DNA of 64,000 bases from Nonomuraea harbinensis (GTDB lineage Bacteria > Actinomycetota > Actinomycetes > Streptosporangiales > Streptosporangiaceae), in NCBI RefSeq assembly GCF_019396385.1, contig NZ_JAHKRN010000032.1, positions 1 to 64,000 of the forward strand, given 5' to 3'. Position 1 is the stretch's first letter. Each line of letters starts with the position of its first letter. A model generated the notes under the pieces. The model was not told where the DNA came from. It saw nothing but the letters and a program-made list of their open reading frames with translations, and searched no databases. Both the position numbers and the translations under genes were made by a program. Of this stretch, positions 8,661 through 16,568 are shown in pieces.

Positions 8661-9884
8661 TCAGCCGAGCCGCAGCTCCGCCGCGACCGCCCGTTCCCGC
8701 AGCTGCGCGGCCTCGGCGCGGGCCGCCTCCAGCTCGGCACGCACGTCCTCCAGCCTCGACCGCTCCACCCGCAGCTCCAGCAGCGCCTGGTCACGCTGCC
8801 GCACCGCGGCGGCGGCCTCCTTCTCGACCCGCTCCCGCTCCCGCCGCACACTCTTCTCGACCTTGGCCGTCTCCGTCTCCGCGGCCTTGCGCGCCCGCGC
8901 CACCTCGACGTCCGCCGTCGCGCGCGCCTGCTCAGCCGCCTGCCTGGCCGCGGCGGCCTCGTTCAGGGCGATGGCCCGCTCCCGCTCGGCCGCCGCGGCC
9001 GAGCGCTCGGCGCTCTCGGCACGCGCGACGGCCCGGTCACGCTCCTGCCCCGCCGCCTCCGCCCGGGCCAGCGCCCCCGCGACGTCCCGTTCGGCCTGCT
9101 CACGGGCACGCACGGCCGCCGCCGTCTCCTCACGGGCGCGATCACGCTCCGCCACCGCCCGCTCGACGTCCTGACCGGCCCGTACGGTCTGCGCCCGCGC
9201 CTCCTCAGCCCTGACCTCGGCCGCCTCCACCCGCTCGGCCAGCTCCTGAACGGCCTGGTCGCGGGCCCGCTCGGTCATCTCGACCCGGCGGAGCGCCTCC
9301 TCGGCCCGCTGATCGGCCGCCTCCGCGCGCCGGCCCGCCTCCTCGGCCGCCTGGAGCGCCTGGCGTTCGGTGCTCGCCGCTTCCCGCAACGCGGCCAGCG
9401 CCTGCTCGCGCGCCCGCTCGGCGTCGGCGAGCGCGGTGTCGCGCTCGGCCTCGGCCTCCTCCGTGCGCGCCCGCATCTCCTGGGCCTGCCGCCGCGCGTG
9501 CTCGGCCGCCTCACGGGCCAGCCGCACCTGCTCGAACGCCTGCTCCCGCTCGGTACGCGCGATGGCCACCCGGGTGTGCGCCTCGGCCTGAACGGCACTG
9601 ATCCGCGCCTCGACCCCCGCCGGGCTCAGCTCGTCGGCCAGTGCCCTGGCCAGCGGCTCGATGGCCGCCGACAGACCGCTCTCCATACGCTCGTACAACT
9701 GCTCGGCCCTGGCCAGCGCCCCTTCCAGCCCGGGCGTGGCCCGCCGCAACTCCCGCTCCCGTTTGGCGGCGGCCTGGCAGTCACCGTCGGGACAGTATTC
9801 CTTCGGCCTCCCTCTCCCCCGCCTCTGCTCGATCGGCGCCCCGCAGTGCTTGCACGGCGTCACCACCACGTCGGTTTCCGTCAC
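8661..9884 (-). CDS. Zinc-ribbon and long coiled-coil protein
   Basis: Unrecognised protein of 407 residues. Residues 11-37 hold a putative zinc site: CKHCGAP, then EYCPDGDC. From about residue 60 to the end it is an almost uninterrupted Ala/Glu/Arg-rich coiled coil with heptad repeats and no membrane segment. The architecture recalls KfrA-like or filament-forming plasmid and mobile-element proteins, but the N-terminus is a zinc motif rather than a known helix-turn-helix. GTG at 9884 follows AGGA at 7 nt. It is embedded in transposon debris, and its upstream region is AT-rich with two inverted repeats. Function not assigned. Confidence 0.78.
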   Translation of the reverse strand: MTETDVVVTPCKHCGAPIEQRRGRGRPKEYCPDGDCQAAAKRERELRRATPGLEGALARAEQLYERMESGLSAAIEPLARALADELSPAGVEARISAVQAEAHTRVAIARTEREQAFEQVRLAREAAEHARRQAQEMRARTEEAEAERDTALADAERAREQALAALREAASTERQALQAAEEAGRRAEAADQRAEEALRRVEMTERARDQAVQELAERVEAAEVRAEEARAQTVRAGQDVERAVAERDRAREETAAAVRAREQAERDVAGALARAEAAGQERDRAVARAESAERSAAAAERERAIALNEAAAARQAAEQARATADVEVARARKAAETETAKVEKSVRRERERVEKEAAAAVRQRDQALLELRVERSRLEDVRAELEAARAEAAQLRERAVAAELRLG

Positions 9885-9903
9885 GCCAGGATCCTAGCAT
9901 TAT

Positions 9904-9935
9904 TGATTTTCTGGAAAACAGTATTCAGAAAATCA
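9904..9935. repeat. AT-rich inverted repeat upstream of coiled-coil gene
   Basis: TGATTTTCTG and CAGAAAATCA, perfect 10-bp arms with a 12-nt spacer, starting 20 bp upstream of the coiled-coil gene start. A candidate autoregulatory operator or hairpin in the leader of that gene. Confidence 0.6.
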
Positions 9936-9962
9936 GTTCTGTTGCGTACGAGACGAGCACAG

Positions 9963-9997
9963 GTTACTTGCGAGAAGGCAACATTCCCGCAAGTAAC
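9963..9997. repeat. Second inverted repeat upstream of coiled-coil gene
   Basis: GTTACTTGCG and CGCAAGTAAC, perfect 10-bp arms with a 15-nt loop. Part of the right arm coincides with the scrap that resembles the Tn3 transposase end, so the repeat may be a transposon relic. Confidence 0.55.
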
Positions 9998-10295
9998 TAT
10001 CCGAGACTCCCTCCATGGCCAATCTCCTCATCATGTGATCTTCACTGTCTTGTCTCACGAGGTCTGTGGGACCAGCCACTTAAATTTCATGGACGTTCGC
10101 CACACCCCTTCAGTGGGTCGGTCAGCTGATTGCAGCTGTGACGCGCAGGCTGAATGTCAGCGGAAACGCTGAGCTGTGACGCGGCTCGCGAGTACGAGGC
10201 AGTCGACACGTTCGATGCCCTCAACCGCAACCCCTATCGGGCTCACTATGGATCCGTCACAGTTGACTGCCAGGAGAGGGGGAGGTGCAGATTGC

Positions 10296-10410
10296 GACAT
10301 CTACTCGCAAGCCTCGGCGCGCTGGCGCGATCCGCGCGCCGAGCTGCTGGCCGGGGACGCCTACACCGCGGCCAAGGGCAAGGTGCTGACCGACCTGCGG
10401 CTGCCCGGAT
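10296..10410 (+). pseudogene. Tn3-family transposase internal fragment
   Basis: About 37 residues, DIYSQASARWRDPRAELL then GDAYTAAKGKVLTDLRLP, resemble the middle of Tn3-type transposases (segments of the type RRDxxxxxSxRWxDPRAxLL). There is no start, and it is cut off at about 10410, where a resolvase fragment begins on the other strand. The match rests on memory of the family, so moderate confidence. Confidence 0.55.
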
Positions 10411-10690
10411 GTCGGCGACCGAGCGAAACAGGCGGGCGGCGTCGGCGATGCGGATGGTGTCGCCGACTGCGGCCTCGTGCAGCAGCTTGGTGAACCCCGC
10501 CCGGTCCAGGGAGAGCTGGCGGCTGGAGGTGGCCGGGTCCTCGTAGACGGGGGCGCCGGAGGCGATCAGCGCGGCCAGGGCGTGCCGCTGGCGGGCGTCG
10601 GTCTGCTTGTCGGTGGAGTGTCGCAGGTAGACGCGGTCGGCCTGTCCGATCAGGTTCCTTCCCCGCAGGGTGGCCCGGGAGGTGTCCGGC
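10405..10690 (-). pseudogene. Serine recombinase (resolvase) N-terminal fragment
   Basis: Translation of the minus strand gives NLIGQADRVYLRHSTDKQ, TDARQRHALAALIASGAPVY, then DRAGFTKLLHEAAVGDTIRI and ADAARLFRSVADI. This is the catalytic N-terminal half of a Tn3-type resolvase: the serine in RHSTDKQ is the expected nucleophile, and the later segment corresponds to the Asp/Arg-rich core. The C-terminal DNA-binding part is missing and no start codon is evident. Confidence 0.75.
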
Positions 10691-10699
10691 GGGCTCTGA

Positions 10700-11151
10700 T
10701 GCCACTTTGGGGGGCGAAAAGGAGGGGCGGAAGTGGGTATCGGATCTGATTGGATCGGCGTCCGGTTTCGGCAGGTCGGACGCTGGGTCCTGATTGGATC
10801 AAGCTAGGGGGCGTAGTCGGTCGATTGCGCCCCCGCTCGCCATCGGCTTGGCACGGCGGGGATCACGCTCTCGTCGTGCCGCCCCCTGGGAGATCGTTTC
10901 TCGAAGCACACCTGGACCTCGATGATGACAGGCGTCGCCGTGGCTATCTGGGGTTGTTCGCATCTTTTCGCAGGGCAGGGAGATGTGATCTTGCCAGGCA
11001 CGTAAAGGCACGTTGACTGGCATGCTGGGGTGAACGCGTGTTCAGGTCGTGGTGATGTTCGTTCGATGCCTGTCCGCGGGGCCCGGTCAGCGCAGCGGCT
11101 CGCCATAGCTGAAGGTGCCCGAGCTGCAGGCCGTGAGCAAGTCGGCGCGCT
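10700..11151. other. Non-coding stretch, short direct repeats
   Basis: No supported gene. The 10-mer TGATTGGATC occurs at 10747-10756 and 10791-10800. The rest shows no recognisable protein in any frame. The region probably belongs to the transposon remnant on its left. Confidence 0.4.
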
Positions 11152-12051
11152 TCAACGCGGCTGGCTGGTGGGGTGTGCCGGCTGGGTGGCTGCCAGGCTG
11201 GTCAGGAGCTTGAGCCGCTCTTCGGAGGTGCTGCCCGGTTCCGTGGTGTAGATGGTGAGGTCGTACACTGTCCGGCTGGAGATGGGCAGGTCAAGGGACT
11301 GGTAGGTCAGCTCCAGGTCGCCGACCTGCGGGTGCCACAGCCGCTTGCCGCCAGCGTGGCGGATGCGCACGTCGTGGGCGGCCCACTGGCCGCGAAACGC
11401 GGTGCTGAGCGTGGACAGCTCGCCGACGAGGTCGCGTAGCGCCCGGTCGTGGGGCTCGCGTCCGGCCTCGGCGCGCAGCAGCGCGGCGCTGATGCCGGTG
11501 GCCGTGTCCCAGTCGGCGAAGAACCGCTGGGAGCCCGGGTCGAGGAAGATGTAGCGGGCGAGGTTGGCGCGGCCGTGCCGGGTGGTGGCAGGGCTGTCGA
11601 AGACCGGCGCGAGCAGGGCCCGAGCCAGCGCATTGTGGGCGACGATGTCCTGGCGGCCGTTGCGTACGAACGCCGCCGACATCGTCATGGAGTCCAGCAG
11701 CCACTGGACGCGCGGCGGGACCTGGACGTCCTTGCGGCGCGAAGGTGCGCGGCGGGCGGGCCGGGCGGCCTGGGCCAGGTCGAACAAGTAGGTGCGTTCG
11801 TCCTGGTCCAGGCGAAGGGCCTGGGCGACCGCGTCGAGTACCTCTTGCGATACGCCGCTGATGTGGCCCTTCTCCAGCCGGGTGTACCACTCGGTGCTCA
11901 CACCGGCCAGCAGCGCGACCTCCTCGCGGCGCAGCCCGGGGACCCGGCGCCGACCGCCGGTGGGCAGCCCGACCTGCTCCGGAGTGAGCTTCGCGCGCCG
12001 GATGGCGAGGAAATCCCGGATCTGGTCGCGGTTGTCGGGCCGGTCGTCCAT
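11152..12051 (-). CDS. XRE family regulator with MmyB-like ligand-binding domain
   Basis: A 299-residue regulator. The N-terminal XRE helix-turn-helix is typical of the MmyB group: RRVPGLRREEVALLAGVSTE then WYTRLEKGHISGVSQEVLDA. The PAS-like C-terminal half includes NALARALLAPVF, NLARYIFLDPGSQRFFADW and RIRHAGGKRLWHPQVGDLEL, the conserved MmyB ligand-domain sequence. The length is normal for the family. It is divergent from the SDR gene at 12294; this pairing is common in actinomycetes, where the regulator usually controls the adjacent oxidoreductase. Ligand unknown (the group may bind fatty acids). Confidence 0.9.
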   Translation of the reverse strand: MDDRPDNRDQIRDFLAIRRAKLTPEQVGLPTGGRRRVPGLRREEVALLAGVSTEWYTRLEKGHISGVSQEVLDAVAQALRLDQDERTYLFDLAQAARPARRAPSRRKDVQVPPRVQWLLDSMTMSAAFVRNGRQDIVAHNALARALLAPVFDSPATTRHGRANLARYIFLDPGSQRFFADWDTATGISAALLRAEAGREPHDRALRDLVGELSTLSTAFRGQWAAHDVRIRHAGGKRLWHPQVGDLELTYQSLDLPISSRTVYDLTIYTTEPGSTSEERLKLLTSLAATQPAHPTSQPR

Positions 12052-12293
12052 GCTCCCACGGTAACCGCAGGGTTCGCGCAGGCGCCGACGGTAAGGGGGT
12101 TGAGCTTATCCCCCCCATAAATGCGCTCTGTCTCGCGTCCGGCCAGGAGGGTTTCCTGGGATCAGCGAATCGAACGCGACCTGCGACACGGAGATGGACC
12201 CTGTCCGACCAGCTTTTGTAGTGGTGATCGGGCCGCCCATCACCGTCGACGCCCTCCTGTGATGCACCACCAGGACCTCCAGCACCCGGGAGT

Positions 12294-12976
12294 ATGACCA
12301 TGACGGGCAAGACCGTACTGATCACTGGCGCGACCAGCGGCATCGGCGCCCACACCGCACGATTGCTCCTCGACCGCGGCCACCGCGTGGCCGTCACCGG
12401 CCGCGACGAGACCAAACTCAAGTACTTCCTCGATGAGACCGGCCACCCCGACCGGCTGCTCGGCATCATCGCCGCCGCCGACTGGCCGGCCACCCAAGCC
12501 GCCGTGACCCGCACCGTGGCACACTTCGGCGCCCTGCACCCGCGGTGGCCAACGTCGGCTTCATCCCCGCCGACCACCCACGCACCATCGCCGACGGCGA
12601 CCCGGAACTGTGGGCGCCCATGGTCCTCACCAACGTCCTCGGCCCCGCCCTGCCTCACCTCGAGACCACGGGCGGGCGGCTGGTGCTCATCGGCAGCGTC
12701 GCCGGCCTGAAGAACAGCCCCGCCAACCTCTACTCCGCCACCAAATGGGCCGTCACCGGCATGGCCGAGAACCTGCGGATGTACGCCACCAGCCGCGGCG
12801 TCGGCGTCACGCTCGTCAACTCCGGCATGACCGACACCGCCTTCTGGCAAGGCGGCGTCCCGCCCTTCGCCCTGTCCCCCGAGCCCATCGCCAAGGCCAT
12901 CTGCTTCGCCCTCGGCCAGCCGGCCGACGTCGACCTCAACACCCTGACCATCCGGCCGGTCGGCCAGCCCGTCTGA
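12294..12976 (+). pseudogene. SDR family oxidoreductase with frameshift
   Basis: Short-chain dehydrogenase of about 227 residues split by a single-base shift. The first frame gives the NAD(P) motif in VLITGATSGIGAHTA and runs to THFGALH-like sequence near 12540. The second frame continues with ANVGFIPADHPRT, the SerxxxTyrxxxLys region GSVAGLKNSPANLYSATKWA, and the C-terminus to 12976. Restoring one base near CACCCGCGG (12537-12544) would rejoin the frames. Start ATG 12294 or 12300. It is either a recent pseudogene or a sequencing error. Probably regulated by the divergent MmyB-type protein. Confidence 0.8.
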
Positions 12977-13140
12977 GGCAGATCTGACACCCTGTGGCAT
13001 CGCAGCCGGTCGTGAGCCGTGGTGTTCCTATCGGAAGCGAGACAGCCACCCCGGCAGGTGGCCAGAGATCTCCTGGTCAAGTCTGCGGATAGTCCGGCTC
13101 CATTTCCACCGCATGAATCTCACCTGCAAAGGAGAAGTCC

Positions 13141-13512
13141 ATGAAACGCATCGCCAAGCGCGCGGCCCTGGCCACTCTGGCGTCCGTCGCGGTGACGGCC
13201 TCACTTGCCGTCGTCCTCCCGACGGCGGCGTACGCGATCGATGAGGTCCCGTGCGGCGACCGGACCGACCTCGTGCGCGCCACAATCCACGCAACCAGCA
13301 GCTCGTCAGTCGACTACTGTTACGCCAACGCCGGTGAGGACATGTACGCCCTGAACATCTGGTGGGTCACCCGGATCTCGACCGGTAACAACCGCGTCCA
13401 GTGGTACGGGGACGGAAGGTGGCAGCCGGCTCAGCCGATCCCGAAGTGGACCGTGTTCACGTGGCCGAACCATCCCGGTGGGGTCCGCATCCAGGGGATC
13501 AGGATCCTCTGA
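13141..13512 (+). CDS. Secreted beta/gamma-crystallin-like protein
   Basis: A 123-residue exported protein. A Sec signal peptide covers residues 1-32 (MKRIAKR, a hydrophobic core, then AYA before the cleavage site). The mature part of about 90 residues has two cysteines (VPCGD, VDYCYAN) and the segment WWVTRISTGNNRVQWYGDG then PNHPGGVRIQGIRIL. It resembles the small actinomycete beta/gamma-crystallin proteins of the SKLP type, related to yeast killer-toxin folds, some of which affect fungal or bacterial growth. Good ribosome-binding site (AAAGGAGA) just before the ATG. Followed by strong hairpins. Activity not known. Confidence 0.8.
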   Translation: MKRIAKRAALATLASVAVTASLAVVLPTAAYAIDEVPCGDRTDLVRATIHATSSSSVDYCYANAGEDMYALNIWWVTRISTGNNRVQWYGDGRWQPAQPIPKWTVFTWPNHPGGVRIQGIRIL

Positions 13513-13532
13513 ACTGCCGGCGATATCGGGGC

Positions 13533-13588
13533 GGCGATCCTGCCCGATCGCCGTTCCGGCCGGCAAGGCCCCGGGGCACAGCCCCGGG
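13533..13588 (+). terminator. Tandem hairpins after crystallin-like gene
   Basis: Two stems follow the stop codon: GGCGATC/GATCGCC at 13533-13552, and CCCGGGGC-ACA-GCCCCGGG at 13570-13588. The second is a very stable 8-bp stem with a 3-nt loop. There is no U-tract, as is common for actinomycete terminators. Confidence 0.6.
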
Positions 13589-13751
13589 AAAGCCGGGCTC
13601 CCACATTGAGGTCGCGAGTTCGCGTCACCGCCACTGACATCAACTGGCTCTGGCTCACTCACGATGATCAGCTACTCAGGGTGAGCTCGGCGAGAGGATC
13701 CCGGTGCTGTTTCTCGTTATCGCGATCTTGTAACGGACCCCACACGGAGAT

Positions 13752-13804
13752 GGCCGCTCGTCAACGATCTGGTTTGTCGAGAACCTGATCACCGACGAGC
13801 GGCC
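13752..13804. repeat. Nested inverted repeat ahead of ISL3 fragment
   Basis: GGCCGCTCGTC (13752-13762) and GACGAGCGGCC (13794-13804) form perfect 11-bp arms. A second dyad GGTT-TGTCGAG-AACC lies in the loop. It lies directly against the transposase start, so it may be the element's end or a structure limiting read-through into the transposase. Confidence 0.5.
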
Positions 13805-14329
13805 GTGGGGATCATTGTGCTGCATGCTTCGGCAGGCGAGAACGCCTGCTGCCTTCGTTTGTTCTGCCCCGCGCTGCGGGAGATGGATGTCCTCAATGTT
13901 GAGGACCTCGGTGACACCATGCTGATCGCGGCGCGCACCGTGGCGAGTGAAGCCCCATGCCCGAAGTGTGGGCTGCCCTCGACCCGGGTGCACAGCCGGT
14001 ATCGCCGGACCGTATGGGATCTGGCGACGGGCGGGCGGGCGGTCAAGGTCGAGCTGGAGGTGCGCCGCTTCTGCGGCGAACCCTCTTGCGACCGAGAGAT
14101 CTTCGCCGAGCAGGTCGGCGGGCTGACCCGGCGGCATGCCCGTCGCAGCACCGCCCTACGCACTCTTCTCACCTCGATCGCGATAGCACTTGCCGGGCGA
14201 GCCGGTGCCCGCATGGCCTACCTGGTCGGCGTGCCGGCCAGCCCATCCACGCTGCTACGGACACTGCGGGCGTTGCCCGATCCCGAGATAGGGAAGGTCA
14301 CAGTGCTGGGCGTCGACGACTTCTGGTAA
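13805..14329 (+). pseudogene. ISL3 family transposase, truncated
   Basis: The N-terminal 174 residues of an ISL3 transposase. There is a leading segment with NVEDLGDTMLIAARTVAS, the zinc finger CPKCGLPSTRVHSRYRRTVWD with a second pair CGEPSCD, then EIFAEQVGGLTRRHARRS and a helix-turn-helix region. The frame ends at TAA right after VLGVDDFW, where the DDE catalytic domain should begin (normally VLGVDDFALRRG). About 250 residues are missing, so the element is dead. Confidence 0.8.
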
Positions 14330-14909
14330 TGGCAGCGGCGGGCGCGGGTCTGATGCCGACGTCGCCACCGTGAGCAGCGGATCCGGCGGCTGGCAGGGTG
14401 CCGGGGCTGGGCGAGGTGGGCGTGCAGACGCCGGATCTCGTTGACGGTGAGCGGGATCAGCTCGCCGGAATCGTCACCGTTCGTACTGTCAGGTCGCGAT
14501 CGTCCCGGTCGGCAGGGCCCCTATGTGGCCAGGCCCGAAAAAGCCTCTCCCTGTGCTGATGCCTGTTGCGCCGGGCGGGCCAGCGCCGCCACGCCCGCCT
14601 GCAGGCCGCCCTCGACCGCCAGGCCGCCGGTCAGAACGTCCCTCTGGACGTCCCCGACGTCCGGCAAGAGGACATGGCCGCGTTCACCGCCTGGTGCTCC
14701 AGACAGGACCGGACGGCGCTTCGGCCACCGCCAACAACCGCGTCAGGCACCGCAGCTTTCCATGATCATGCGCCAGGTGATCTGAGACATTCGACCTGCC
14801 ACGCCATGATTCTGGGACCGCCATGACTCCGGATGTCTCAGTCGACTTGGCGTCCACCAGGTCACACCTTGTCGCGCACGCCAACTCGATTGAGAAGGGA
14901 CAGCATCAT
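14330..14909. other. Degraded sequence, no intact gene
   Basis: Short open frames only. A plus-strand stretch at about 14570-14700 (RRHARLQAALDRQAAGQNV then DVPDVRQEDMAAFTAW) looks like a piece of a real protein but was not assigned to a family. The rest appears to be IS debris between the ISL3 fragment and the ABC transporter operon. Confidence 0.4.
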
Positions 14910-16568
14910 TCACGATTGCGCTGCGAACAGCTGCGACAACCTCTCGCTGAGCTGGTCGTAAGGGCCTTCGGCGGCGACGCGTCCCTCCTCCAGCAGCACG
15001 ATGTGGTCGGCCTGCCGGATGGTGGACAGCCGGTGCGCGATGACCAGCGTGGCCCGGCCCGCGGCTGCTCGCTGGAGCTCCTCGGTGAGGCGGGCCTCGT
15101 TGTCGGGGTCGAGGTTGGCCACCGCCTCGTCCAGGACGAGCACCGGCGCCCGCGTGGCCAGCGCCCGGGCGACTGCCACCCTGGCTCGCTGGCCGCCGGA
15201 CAGGGTGACGCCTCGTTCCCCGACGGGAAGCTCCGGGTCGACGGTGAGCTGGGCGGTACGTAGGGCACCGGCCACGTCAGCGTCGGGCGCGCCGAGTCGT
15301 ACGTTCTGCCCGATCGTGCCGGCGAACAGGTGTACGTCCTGTGGCACCACGGTGACGTGCCGGTGCGGCTCGGCGATGTTCGGCAGTGGCACGCCGCCCA
15401 CCAGGATGCGGCCGTCATCCGGATCCCAGTGGCGCAGCAGCAGTGACACGCAGGTGGACTTGCCCGCTCCTGAGGCGCCGACCAGGGCGACGGTCCTGCC
15501 GTACGGGATGCGGAAGGACACCCCGCACAGCACGTCCGGCCCGTCCTGGGTGTAGCGGAAACGTACATCCTCGAAGATCACGTCCGGCTGGGTGGCCACC
15601 TCGCGGGCGTCTCGTGGCGGGGGCACGTTCGCGGGCGCGGTGACCAGCGTGCGCACCCGGTCGGCGGCGGCGCGCAGTGTGCCGTACTCCTTGAGCAGCA
15701 GCGCCACCTGGGCCGCCGGGCCAAGAGAGCCGGCGGCCAGCACCATGGCCACGGGGGCGTCGGCAGGGGTCCGGATGACCGTGACGACCAGGAGCAACGT
15801 CCCCGCCGCCGCGACGGCGAGAAGCAGGTCGGTGAGGGCCGCCTCCAGCCCGCCGCGGGCGGCGTTCGCCGCGTGGGCGCGGGCCAGCCTGCGGGTCTTG
15901 CGCGCGAGCAGGTCCCGCCGGCTTTCGAGCGCGCGGAAGGCGGTGAGCTCGCGCATGCCCTGGACGGTGTCGACCACGTCGGCGGTCAGTTCGGCGGTGG
16001 CGGCACGCAGTTCGTCACCGTGCCGCCGCGACGCCTTGCGCAGCCACAGGGGAACGGCCAGCACACATGCGGCCAGCGGGAGCGAGACGGTCAGCAACAG
16101 GGGGTCGATCATCGCCGCGGCCACGCTTCCGGCCGTCAGCACCGTGCCCGCCGTGATGAGCTGTGCAAGGGTGTGCGCGAACAGCCATTCCAGGGTTTCG
16201 ATGTCCGACAGCGCGGCCGCCGACAGGTCGCCGCTGCGGCGGCCCAGCAGGCGGGCCGGGGTGATCCTGGCGACCGCGTCGTACACCTGCCCCCTGAGTC
16301 TGGCCAGCACCAGGTACGCCAGGTCGTGCGCGACGTAGGTCTCCCACCAGGCGGCCAGCGTGGCCACCACGACCAGCGAGCCGAGCAAGGCGCCGGCCAG
16401 GTCGAGGGGCGCGATGTGGCCGGCGATCGCCCGGCCGGCCAGCCAGGCGCCGGTCACGGCCGCCCCGAGCGCGGCCAGCTGGCCGAGCAGGTTCGCGGCC
16501 AGGGTGGAGACGAAGGCCCGGCGATGCGCGCCGACGGCTCCCGCGAGCCAGCGGATGGACGGGTTCAT
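14910..16568 (-). CDS. ABC half-transporter (TM-ATPase), metallophore type, second subunit
   Basis: A 552-residue fusion of six transmembrane helices (about residues 10-310) and an ATPase domain. The nucleotide-binding motifs are Walker A GASGAGKSTC, signature LSGGQRARVAVARAL, Walker B VLVLDEAVANLD and H-loop IAHRLS. It starts 4 bp inside the end of the upstream half-transporter (ATGA), implying a heterodimer. Next to a siderophore-type uptake operon, the pair most resembles the YbtP/YbtQ or IrtA/IrtB class that moves metal-loaded siderophores. CydDC-like thiol export is the main alternative. Confidence 0.85.
   Translation of the reverse strand: MNPSIRWLAGAVGAHRRAFVSTLAANLLGQLAALGAAVTGAWLAGRAIAGHIAPLDLAGALLGSLVVVATLAAWWETYVAHDLAYLVLARLRGQVYDAVARITPARLLGRRSGDLSAAALSDIETLEWLFAHTLAQLITAGTVLTAGSVAAAMIDPLLLTVSLPLAACVLAVPLWLRKASRRHGDELRAATAELTADVVDTVQGMRELTAFRALESRRDLLARKTRRLARAHAANAARGGLEAALTDLLLAVAAAGTLLLVVTVIRTPADAPVAMVLAAGSLGPAAQVALLLKEYGTLRAAADRVRTLVTAPANVPPPRDAREVATQPDVIFEDVRFRYTQDGPDVLCGVSFRIPYGRTVALVGASGAGKSTCVSLLLRHWDPDDGRILVGGVPLPNIAEPHRHVTVVPQDVHLFAGTIGQNVRLGAPDADVAGALRTAQLTVDPELPVGERGVTLSGGQRARVAVARALATRAPVLVLDEAVANLDPDNEARLTEELQRAAAGRATLVIAHRLSTIRQADHIVLLEEGRVAAEGPYDQLSERLSQLFAAQS

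Larger units (their letters stand above)
9885..10295. other. AT-rich upstream region with inverted repeats and Tn3 scrap
   Basis: No gene is supported here. The region is distinctly less GC-rich than its surroundings over about 9895-10120. It contains the two inverted repeats listed separately and a 22-bp stretch (9978-9999) resembling the end of the transposase fragment at 8411-8432. It probably holds the promoter of the coiled-coil gene. Confidence 0.5.

Noticed and set aside
8424..10172. A 582-codon plus-strand frame opposite the coiled-coil gene
   Set aside because: Its Leu/Arg/Pro/Gly-rich sequence is the antisense image of the Ala/Glu/Arg heptads. The minus strand has the zinc motif, start codon and ribosome-binding site.
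11290..13000. A 569-codon minus-strand frame spanning the MmyB and SDR genes
   Set aside because: It is a shadow frame through two divergent genes. The MmyB regulator lies in a different minus-strand frame with clear motifs.
13600..13750. Possible tRNA-like segment near GAGTTCGCG
   Set aside because: No cloverleaf with matching acceptor and anticodon arms could be built. Only a chance resemblance to a T-loop.
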